Below are positions 6,653 through 12,662 of a stretch of DNA of 15,132 bases, piece by piece. The notes under the pieces are model-generated. The model did no database searches, was not told the DNA's origin, and saw nothing but the letters and a program-made list of their open reading frames with translations. Source of the stretch: JBBQVO01 sp038211505. GTDB taxonomy: Bacteria > Chloroflexota > Dehalococcoidia > DSTF01 > JACRBR01. The DNA lies in NCBI GenBank assembly GCA_038211505.1, contig JBBQVO010000070.1:1-15132 (forward strand), given 5' to 3'. How positions within the stretch are numbered: position 1 is the stretch's first letter; every line of letters begins with the position of its first letter. A program made the translations under genes and the position numbers.

Positions 6653-7549
6653 ATGGTCGATCGCAAGATGCATGACGACGAGGTAGCGACCGACGCGGCG
6701 CTCGTGCGACGACTGCTCGCGGCGCAGTTCCCGCAGTGGGCGGATCTTCCCATCGCGCCCGTCCCGTCGGCCGGCACGGTCAACGCGATCTACCGACTCG
6801 GCGAGGACATGGTCGTGCGGTTGCCCCGCGTCGAGCGGTGGGCGAGTGATACGGAGATGGAGGCTCGGTGGCTGCCGAAACTCGCGCCGTACTTGCCGCT
6901 CGCGATCCCGGCGCCGCGCGGGGTGGGCGCGGCGGGTGAGGGGTATCCGTTCCCGTGGTCGGTGTATCGCTGGCTGGAGGGCGTAGACGCGACGGTCGAG
7001 CCGATCGCCGATCTGAGTGCGGCGGCGGCCGATCTCGCGGCATTCGTCGTTGCACTGCGTGCCGTCGATCTGGCCGGACTGCCGCCGTCGCGGCGCGGGC
7101 CGCTGGCGAAGCGAGACGCCGACACCCGGAAGGCGATCGGAAGTCTCGAAGGCATGATCGATACGGACGCAGCAACGTCCGCGTGGGAAGCGTCGCTGCG
7201 GGCTCCGATCTGGGACGCGGCGCCTGTGTGGACGCACGCGGATCTCTTGCCGACGAACCTGTTGGTGACGGAGGGCCGTTTGAGCGCGGTCATCGACTTC
7301 GGATGTTTGGGCGTCGGCGATCCCGCGTACGACATGCTGTGCGCGTGGAGCGTGCTTTCGGCGGAGAGCCGCGACGTGTTCCGTTCCGGAGTAGCCGTCG
7401 ATAGCGCGACGTGGCTGCGCGGCCGAGGGTTCGCGCTATCGGTGGCGCTGATTCAGCTGCCGTATTACCAGACGACGAACCCGGTGCTGGCTGCGAACGC
7501 GCGGCGCGTCATCGGAGAGGTTCTCGGGGATCTAGCGTCCGGCGGCTGA
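6653..7549 (+). CDS. Aminoglycoside phosphotransferase (APH)-family kinase
   Basis: A 298-residue kinase-like phosphotransferase (COG3173/APH fold). The catalytic loop is THADLLPTNLLV (194-205), with Asp197 as the catalytic base and Asn202 as a metal ligand; it departs from the usual HGDLHPGN. The metal-binding Asp is in VIDFGCLGVGDPAYDM (213-228; Asp215). The N-lobe strand MVVRLPRVERW (53-63) has Arg56 where many kinases have the ATP-binding Lys, which I believe is normal in this subgroup. ATG 6653 follows GGAAGGGA (6638-6645); the open frame extends to 6509, but that part overlaps the methyltransferase and is not family-like. Only 17 nt separate it from the preceding gene, so it is the third gene of one operon. 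The phosphorylated substrate (aminoglycoside, macrolide or a metabolite) cannot be assigned. Confidence 0.88.
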   Translation: MVDRKMHDDEVATDAALVRRLLAAQFPQWADLPIAPVPSAGTVNAIYRLGEDMVVRLPRVERWASDTEMEARWLPKLAPYLPLAIPAPRGVGAAGEGYPFPWSVYRWLEGVDATVEPIADLSAAAADLAAFVVALRAVDLAGLPPSRRGPLAKRDADTRKAIGSLEGMIDTDAATSAWEASLRAPIWDAAPVWTHADLLPTNLLVTEGRLSAVIDFGCLGVGDPAYDMLCAWSVLSAESRDVFRSGVAVDSATWLRGRGFALSVALIQLPYYQTTNPVLAANARRVIGEVLGDLASGG

Positions 7550-7580
7550 CCAGTCGTCGTAATCCAATCCGACCCCGATC

Positions 7581-7618
7581 CCAACCGCCGCGCAACGCCA
7601 ACCACCAACCGCCAAGCC
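7581..7618. repeat. Degenerate CCAACNN heptads
   Basis: Units ccaaccg (7581), ccaacca (7598), ccaaccg (7605) and ccaagcc (7612) lie between the kinase gene and pyrG. This is a decayed member of the heptad family seen at three other sites. Confidence 0.7.
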
Positions 7619-7635
7619 GCTCCCAAGCTGCGATC

Positions 7636-7664
7636 TTGTGATCGCCGCCCGCCCTCGCTAATAT
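7636..7664 (+). promoter_or_regulatory. pyrG promoter, predicted to start transcripts with GGGC
   Basis: TTGTGA (7636-7641), 17-nt spacer, TAATAT (7659-7664): the closest match to a housekeeping sigma-70 promoter in the window. Seven nt downstream lies G7672, the first base of GGGC (7672-7675), a natural start site. Confidence 0.8.
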
Positions 7665-7671
7665 TCTCGGT

Positions 7672-7700
7672 GGGCGGCATCCCCAGAGGTGCCGCTTTTT
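7672..7700 (+). terminator. pyrG leader attenuator (hairpin plus T5)
   Basis: The stem is GCGGCATC (7674-7681) with GGTGCCGC (7688-7695), eight pairs including one G-U, loop CCCAGA, followed directly by TTTTT (7696-7700). It begins two bases after the predicted start site, so it would stop pyrG transcripts at about 29 nt. The C-run 7681-7684 spans the stem and loop and could pair with extra G residues added at the 5' end, freeing transcription. It could also simply end read-through from the upstream operon. Confidence 0.78.
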
Positions 7701-7733
7701 GTGTTGTGGCGGCCCCCGGCCCTGCAGGAGAGC

Positions 7734-9389
7734 ATGCCAAAGTACATCTTCGTGACCGGCGGCGTCGTCAGTTCCGTCGGCAAAGGCATCACGACAGCGG
7801 CGCTCGGCCGCATCCTCAAGTCCCGCAACGTCTCCGTCTCCATCCAGAAGCTCGATCCGTATCTCAACGTCGACCCCGGCACGATGTCACCGTATCAGCA
7901 CGGCGAAGTCTTCGTCACCAGCGACGGCGCAGAAACGGACCTCGATCTCGGCCACTACGAGCGCTTCATCGATGAAGAGCTGACGAAGGCGAGTTCCGTC
8001 ACGACCGGTCAGATCTACCAATCTGTGATCGCCAAAGAACGCAAGGGCGAGTTCCTCGGCGGCACGATCCAGGCGATCCCGCACGTCACGAACGAGATCA
8101 AGGCGCACGTGCGTGCGATCGGCCGCGAGACCGGCGCCCAAGTCGTGATCATCGAAGTCGGCGGCACCGTGGGCGACATCGAAGGGCAGCCGTTCCTCGA
8201 GGCGATCCGCCAGATCCGGCGGGAAGAACGCACGGAGGACACGCTCTCGATCCACGTTACTTTCCTGCCGCACCTCGGCTCGACGAACGAACTGAAGACG
8301 AAGCCGACGCAGCACTCCGTCCGTGAGCTGCGCAGCGCCGGCATCCAGCCCGATGTCATCCTCTGCCGTGCAGACCACGAAGTGACGGCGGACCTGCGCC
8401 GCAAGATCGCCCTCTTCTGCGACGTGCAGGAGCGCGGCGTCATCTCGCTGCCGACGGTCGACAGCATCTATCAGGTGCCGATCGTGCTGCAGGATGAGAA
8501 TCTCGGCGACTTCGTCATCGAATCGATGCAGATCGATGCGGCGCCGCGCGATTTGGCGCCGTGGCGCGAGATGGTCGACCGGCTCGAACACCCGACCGGC
8601 AGCGTCGAGATCGCCGTCGTCGGCAAGTACGTCGAGCTGCACGACGCCTATCTCTCTATCAAGGAAGCGCTGATCCACGCCGGCATCGCTCATCGCACCG
8701 CCGTCAACCTTCGCTGGATCCAGAGCGAACGGCTCGAGCAGGAACCAGCCGCGTCGCTGCTCGATGGCGTCGACGGCATCCTCGTCTGTCCGGGATTTGG
8801 CGCGCGCGGCATCGAAGGCAAGCTCGAAGCGGCGCGCTACGCCCGCGAGAACAAGATCCCCTACCTCGGCGTCTGCTTGGGCTTACAGATGATGGTGATC
8901 GAATACGCGCGCAACGTGCTCGGCATGCTCGCGGCCAACTCCACCGAAGTCGACCCGCACACGCCGTACCCGGTGATCAGCATGCTGAGCGAGCAGCTCG
9001 GCATCGAGGACAAAGGCGGCACGATGCGGCTCGGCGGCTACCCCTGCACACTGATCGCCGGCACGAAGGCCGCGGCGGCGTACGGCGTCAGCGATGTCAC
9101 CGAACGCCACCGGCATCGCTACGAATTCAATAACAAGTATCGCGACGATCTCGCCGCAGCCGGACTGATCGCCAGCGGCACGTCTCCCGACGGCAGCCTC
9201 GTCGAGATCTGCGAGCTGATAGAGCATCCGTTCATGGTCGGTTCGCAGTTCCACCCGGAGTTCCGCTCACGCCCGGACCGCCCGCAGCCGCTCTTCCGCG
9301 AGTTCATCGCCGCCGCCATGCAGCTACGCGCGGGAGTGGATGCGGGCCTGATCGGCGAGCGCGAACCGGTATCCGCCGCCGGTGCTTAA
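7734..9389 (+). CDS. pyrG: CTP synthase (glutamine-hydrolysing)
   Basis: Converts UTP to CTP using ATP and ammonia from glutamine; cytoplasmic tetramer, last step of pyrimidine nucleotide synthesis. The 551-residue length is normal. The N-terminal synthase domain starts KYIFVTGGVVSSVGKGI (3-19) with the P-loop, then QKLDPYLNVDPGTMSPYQHGE (38-58) and EVGGTVGDIEGQPF (141-154). The glutaminase domain has GILVCPGFGARG (348-359), the nucleophile Cys381 in GVCLGLQMM, and the catalytic His507 and Glu509 in QFHPEF. ATG 7734 matches the family start; AGGAG (7726-7730) lies close upstream. A frame extension to 7689 would run through the attenuator tail and is rejected. It has its own promoter and attenuator, so it is not simply part of the resistance operon. 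Confidence 0.98.
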   Translation: MPKYIFVTGGVVSSVGKGITTAALGRILKSRNVSVSIQKLDPYLNVDPGTMSPYQHGEVFVTSDGAETDLDLGHYERFIDEELTKASSVTTGQIYQSVIAKERKGEFLGGTIQAIPHVTNEIKAHVRAIGRETGAQVVIIEVGGTVGDIEGQPFLEAIRQIRREERTEDTLSIHVTFLPHLGSTNELKTKPTQHSVRELRSAGIQPDVILCRADHEVTADLRRKIALFCDVQERGVISLPTVDSIYQVPIVLQDENLGDFVIESMQIDAAPRDLAPWREMVDRLEHPTGSVEIAVVGKYVELHDAYLSIKEALIHAGIAHRTAVNLRWIQSERLEQEPAASLLDGVDGILVCPGFGARGIEGKLEAARYARENKIPYLGVCLGLQMMVIEYARNVLGMLAANSTEVDPHTPYPVISMLSEQLGIEDKGGTMRLGGYPCTLIAGTKAAAAYGVSDVTERHRHRYEFNNKYRDDLAAAGLIASGTSPDGSLVEICELIEHPFMVGSQFHPEFRSRPDRPQPLFREFIAAAMQLRAGVDAGLIGEREPVSAAGA

Positions 9390-9439
9390 TTACGCGGAAC
9401 GACGGCAAGGATCGGTTCGAGTACGCAGATCCAATCAAG

Positions 9440-9568
9440 AACGTAGGGACGCAGCTTTAGCTCCGTCCGGCGCGTTGGATCGAGATAGAGCTTCGTCCGT
9501 ACGCCTTCCGCCAACCATTCGGCGATCATCCGCTGCACCGGACGGAGCTAAAGCTGCGTCCCTACGTT
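9440..9568. repeat. Perfect 31-bp inverted repeat, MITE-like element
   Basis: The left arm 9440-9470 (AACGTAGGGACGCAGCTTTA and onward) and the right arm 9538-9568 are exact reverse complements over 31 nt, with 67 nt between them. The enclosed DNA has no ORF of note but contains agcttcgtccgtacg (9489-9503), a degraded relative of the arm. A further partial copy, GCTGCCTCCCTACG (9607-9620), matches the right arm at 13 of 14 positions (9553-9566). No target-site duplication is obvious. It lies after pyrG in the 291-nt gap and could fold as a long hairpin in the pyrG transcript. Confidence 0.9.
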
Positions 9569-9646
9569 TTCGACCACCGATTCGGCGGCAATACGATACA
9601 TCGGACGCTGCCTCCCTACGACCTCTCGCGTCGTTCCCACAATTCG

Positions 9647-9680
9647 CCAACAACCAACCGCCAACAGCCAACAGCCACCA
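9647..9680. repeat. CCAACNN heptads abutting a start codon
   Basis: Units ccaacaa, ccaaccg, ccaacag, ccaacag (9647-9674) and a degenerate ccaccaa run straight into the ATG at 9681. The repeat occupies the place where a Shine-Dalgarno would be, so the next gene has none. Confidence 0.9.
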
Positions 9681-10157
9681 ATGACCACCACCGAACTTCT
9701 CCGCGCGCTGCATTTCATGTCGCTGTTTTTGATGATGGCCGGCCTCGGCGCGGTGATGGTGGCGTTGTGGCGCGGCTGGCGCGAGACTGATATCGAGCGG
9801 CAACTGATCGCCTTCGAGGATGCGTCGACTGGCCACAAGCTCGCGCTGCTGCCGGGGACGATCGCTGTCGGCGCGACGGGCGTCTTCGTCGCCGCCGATG
9901 CCGGATTCAACTTCATCACGACGGGCTGGCTGCTCGCGCTCGAAGGCCTCTACCTCATCATCCTGCTGATCTGCGTGCCAATTCTCGGTCACGCCATCAA
10001 TCGCGTCGAGATCGAGGCGCTGAAGTCGCGTAAGAAGGGCCTGCCGACGGCGGAGTTGCAGGATCTCGTCGCCGACAACGTGCCGATCGTCGTCTGCCTC
10101 GTCATCCTCTTCCTCATCCCAGTCATGGTCTGGCTGCCCGAGTTCCAGCCGTTCTGA
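9681..10157 (+). CDS. Four-TM membrane protein, DUF2269-like
   Basis: A 158-residue integral membrane protein. Predicted helices lie at about 7-30, 52-72, 82-106 and 132-152, with a charged loop (WRGWRETDIERQ) after the first and a basic loop (LKSRKKG) before the last. The opening LLRALHFMSLFLMMAGLG resembles the N-terminus of DUF2269 proteins, whose function is unknown; the family match is from memory and uncertain. ATG 9681 is preceded only by heptad repeats, with no ribosome-binding site; the next Met (residue 13) lies inside TM1. No promoter is evident, so translation may depend on an unrecognised signal or a leaderless start. Confidence 0.72.
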   Translation: MTTTELLRALHFMSLFLMMAGLGAVMVALWRGWRETDIERQLIAFEDASTGHKLALLPGTIAVGATGVFVAADAGFNFITTGWLLALEGLYLIILLICVPILGHAINRVEIEALKSRKKGLPTAELQDLVADNVPIVVCLVILFLIPVMVWLPEFQPF

Positions 10158-10207
10158 CATCGTCGTCAGCCCGTCGCGTCTGGCGCATCATCGGCATATC
10201 ACGGCCC

Positions 10208-10254
10208 TCCTTCGAAACGCCGCGCATGCGCATCGCACCTCATGCTGCGAAGGA
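10208..10254. other. Inverted repeat in the leader of the small ORF
   Basis: TCCTTCG (10208-10214) and CGAAGGA (10248-10254) are perfect complements, with the palindrome GCGCATGCGC (10222-10231) between them. The right arm contains the purine-rich AAGGA that could act as a distal ribosome-binding site for the ORF at 10267. Confidence 0.45.
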
Positions 10255-10266
10255 AAGCGAGGCTAC

Positions 10267-10500
10267 ATGCTCGACGAACGGACCGCACCCGGTGTACGCG
10301 TCACGCCGAATGCCGCTGGAAGTGGGCAGCAGAGCGATGCCGAGAAGCAGGCCCGCCGCATCCTCGAACGCAATCACGCGCTGACGAGCGGGGATGCGCA
10401 GCCCAGCGTCGAAGGCGAAGAGGACGCGGGCAGCGGCCATACGGCCGGGTCGCGCGGCGCGCACGACGGCGCCTCGCAGGGCAACTACAGCAGTGACTGA
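10267..10500 (+). CDS. Small hydrophilic protein, unknown
   Basis: A 77-codon frame beginning MLDERTAPGVRVTPNAAGSG and ending GASQGNYSSD. It is rich in Gly, Ala, Ser, Glu and Asp with no hydrophobic segment and no Cys or Trp, so it looks disordered. GAGG (10259-10262) lies 4 nt before the ATG. No family is recognised. The short acidic/glycine-rich composition could be that of a small stress or surface-associated protein, or it could be a chance frame in GC-rich DNA; overlapping frames of similar length exist here. Confidence 0.42.
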   Translation: MLDERTAPGVRVTPNAAGSGQQSDAEKQARRILERNHALTSGDAQPSVEGEEDAGSGHTAGSRGAHDGASQGNYSSD

Positions 10501-10809
10501 TGCGCCTCGATCTTGTACAGACGTTGCCAAAAGCTCAGCACAAACATGGTCATCGATGACGGAAATCGCAACGGGTCGAGGGACGGCTGCGCGAACTGAC
10601 GCGATTGTCCGCCGACGCTTGCATCTCTTACAACAGACGGCGTTACGGCGGCCGATGATCCACGTGGGTTAGGGCGCAGTCTCTGTCACGGATCTGTTAC
10701 GCGCCGCGCGTGTGAGCGATTTTGCGGCAGGCACCGTCACAGCACTACTCTGCGTCTGTCCCTCACTGCCACGGATAGTCACACCCCAACCTCATGCAGG
10801 AGTATAGGT
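10501..10809. other. Intergenic region before the first paralogue
   Basis: 309 nt without a convincing gene. It holds a short palindrome CCACGTGG (10660-10667), GTCAC repeats in the last 130 nt, and the promoter given separately. No RNA gene or riboswitch is recognised. Confidence 0.6.
10722..10751 (+). promoter_or_regulatory. Putative promoter of the first cohesin-like paralogue
   Basis: TTGCGG (10722-10727), 18-nt spacer, TACTCT (10746-10751), giving a leader of about 50 nt. AGGAG (10798-10802) lies 7 nt before the ATG at 10810. Confidence 0.5.
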
Positions 10810-12228
10810 ATGCCAGCAAATCGACTCTGGATGGGCGCCATGACGATCGGACTCGTCGCGGCGCTCGCAATAACCATCCCGCAGCTCTTTCGCAGCACGC
10901 CGGCGCACGCCTTCACCGCGCCAACGACGAAAAACTACATCGCCATCGACTGTAACCCGACGACCGCGGCGATCGATGACAACTGTACGTACCCTTCAGG
11001 CACGTTATCGGTCGATGTTGATGTCGTCGCCGCCAACGTCACGGGCAATTCGGGCGAGGGTTCGATCGCGGCCTTCAACTTCGAAGTGATCGCTCCGAAG
11101 TCCGTGCTGCTGCCCAAGAACGGCGTCAACACGACGAACGATGCGAACCCGGATCTCCTTGACGCCAACCTCGCCGGCACCTGGGGCTTCCAGCCTTCGC
11201 CGATCAAGGACTGCACCGGCAACGCGTCGTACGCCTTCTGCTTCAACACCGACACCACAAAGTCGGACTCGTTCCTCTCCGCGTTCAATACGGCCGGCAC
11301 GACGCCATATACCACCGGCACGGTGACGCACATCGCCCAGGTGCACTACTCCGTCGTCGCCGACGGCACGGCCCTGCTCGATCTTGAAGGCGCGTCTGTA
11401 GACAACGGCGCGCCGTCCGCCGAGTGCCCGCAGGATCAGGACGGAACCGGCGCCGTCTGCTTCAACGCCACCATTACGATCGGCACCCCCGTCGGCGGTA
11501 CCCCAACCGCGACGGTAGCCGCGCCGACGAATACCGCGACGGCCACGAACACCGTCGCCGCCGCGACGAACACGCCCACCAACACCGCCACCGCCACGCG
11601 CACGAACACGGCGACGGTGACGAACACACCGATTCCTGGCGCGACGAACACGCCGACAAACACGCCGGCGCCGCCAACGGACACGCCGACTCCGTCGCCG
11701 ACCGCGACGAGCACCGCCACGGCGAGGGCAACGAACACGCCTGGCGCGAACGACACGCCGACGCCGATCGCTGACACAGCGACCGCCACGAACACGGCCA
11801 TCGCTGCGGATACAGCGACCGCCACGAACACCGCGACCGCAAATGACACGCCGACATCGGTTGCGACCAACACAGCCGTCGCAACGAACACCGCCGTCGC
11901 CACAACGACGCCCGCCGTCACCAGAACACCTGGCACGACGAGGACGCCGGCCGTCACGAAGACGCCCGCGGCGACGCGCACCAGCGTACCGACGGCAACG
12001 ACGACGCCGACGGTTGATTGCCTGACGATCGGACAAAAGATCGATCTGCTTATCGGTATTATTCGGCGCTTCGGCGCCCACCAGGGCGGTCGCCACTTCG
12101 ACGCCCGTTTCGACCTGAACCACGATGGCGTCATTGATGGAAGCGACCTGCAAATCGTCGTCCACACGAGGACCTGCCGCCACTTCCATTTCCGCTTCGA
12201 ACGGGAGCGGGACGGCGACGACAGATAA
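10810..12228 (+). CDS. Secreted cohesin-like / Thr-rich linker / dockerin-like protein (paralogue 1)
   Basis: A 472-residue exported protein. The signal peptide (1-34) ends STPAHA, with cleavage before Phe35. Residues 35-228 form a beta-rich domain with GTLSVDVDVVAANVTG (64-79), IAAFNFEVIAPKSVLL and HIAQVHYSVVADGTALLDLEG; the order resembles cohesin-type beta sandwiches, where calcium-dependent binding occurs. Six cysteines (48, 59, 135, 144, 206, 217) suggest disulfides. Residues 229-402 are a low-complexity linker of TNT, TAT and TPT units, probably extended and perhaps glycosylated. The tail (403-472) carries a canonical calcium loop DLNHDGVIDGSD (435-446) inside a half-dockerin-like segment bracketed by Cys404 and Cys456. 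No LPXTG motif or C-terminal TM is seen. Domain names rest on pattern recognition; the ligand is unknown. Confidence 0.82.
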   Translation: MPANRLWMGAMTIGLVAALAITIPQLFRSTPAHAFTAPTTKNYIAIDCNPTTAAIDDNCTYPSGTLSVDVDVVAANVTGNSGEGSIAAFNFEVIAPKSVLLPKNGVNTTNDANPDLLDANLAGTWGFQPSPIKDCTGNASYAFCFNTDTTKSDSFLSAFNTAGTTPYTTGTVTHIAQVHYSVVADGTALLDLEGASVDNGAPSAECPQDQDGTGAVCFNATITIGTPVGGTPTATVAAPTNTATATNTVAAATNTPTNTATATRTNTATVTNTPIPGATNTPTNTPAPPTDTPTPSPTATSTATARATNTPGANDTPTPIADTATATNTAIAADTATATNTATANDTPTSVATNTAVATNTAVATTTPAVTRTPGTTRTPAVTKTPAATRTSVPTATTTPTVDCLTIGQKIDLLIGIIRRFGAHQGGRHFDARFDLNHDGVIDGSDLQIVVHTRTCRHFHFRFERERDGDDR

Positions 12229-12246
12229 CAACCCAGAACGAACCTG

Positions 12247-12286
12247 AACGAGGCGGGGAGCATCTCCCCGCCTCGTTTCTTTTTCT
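12247..12286 (+). terminator. Intrinsic terminator of paralogue 1
   Basis: AACGAGGCGGGGA (12247-12259), loop gcatc, TCCCCGCCTCGTT (12265-12277): a perfect 13-bp stem followed by TTTCTTTTTCT. It lies 18 nt after the stop codon and separates the two paralogues transcriptionally. Confidence 0.95.
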
Positions 12287-12393
12287 CTCCTTGACAGGTC
12301 GCCACGCGAACGCCCGCGCCGCGGTCTCATCTTGGCTGAAAGTGACCGTCGTTTAGATTCAGATCGCGAGCTCGACGCGCCGTTAGCTCGTCG

Positions 12394-12443
12394 CGTCAAA
12401 TACTCTAAAACATTTGACGAGTCTGATATGTTCAAGTGCTTGA
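12394..12443. promoter_or_regulatory. Paired AT-rich inverted repeats upstream of paralogue 2
   Basis: CGTCAAAT (12394-12401) and ATTTGACG (12412-12419) form a perfect 8-bp inverted repeat with a 10-nt AT-rich centre. Immediately downstream TCAAG-tg-CTTGA (12432-12443) is a second palindrome, and TTGACG occurs again at 12440-12445. They lie just upstream of and over the proposed -35, so they are candidate operators. Such AT content is unusual in this window. Confidence 0.5.
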
Positions 12444-12458
12444 CGATCGTGTTATGCT
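12431..12458 (+). promoter_or_regulatory. Putative promoter of paralogue 2
   Basis: TTCAAG (12431-12436), 16-nt spacer, TATGCT (12453-12458). It predicts a leader of about 200 nt before the ATG at 12663. The leader contains a GCCTGA/TCAGGC pairing but matches no riboswitch class I recognise. The -35 falls inside the TCAAG/CTTGA palindrome. Confidence 0.5.
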
Positions 12459-12662
12459 CTCGCCTGACGGTGCGCCGAGGCGTAACCGTGACGCGAATCA
12501 GGCACTCCCCGCCCGAAAGATTCGTCAGAGCACCCCGCGTTGAGATAGCGACACTCCGGGCGCCACGCTTCGGTGTGTCTCGTCGGCGTTCGTCGAGAGT
12601 TTGACCGCCGCAAGGATGCAACAACACAGCGACCGGGATGGCCGCGCCAGTCGGGAGGTTCG

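Noticed and set aside
12291..12296. Consensus -35 TTGACA just after the paralogue 1 terminator
   Set aside because: No -10-like hexamer lies 15-19 nt downstream; that stretch is purely GC-rich.
12332..12604. 90-codon frame in the gap between the paralogues
   Set aside because: No ribosome-binding site, Arg-rich composition typical of chance frames in GC-rich DNA, and it covers the proposed promoter and operators of paralogue 2.
11005..12627. 540-codon open frame on the minus strand across paralogue 1, and similar long minus-strand frames across 13295-14269
   Set aside because: They are antisense to well-supported genes. The Thr-codon-rich repeats (acg, acc, aac) contain no reverse stop codons, which opens long frames by chance; the products are Arg- or Val-rich repeats with no start region or domain.
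12465..12662. Riboswitch in the long leader of paralogue 2
   Set aside because: I compared it by eye with the c-di-GMP, glycine and cobalamin consensus elements and found no conserved core; only short GC pairings are visible.
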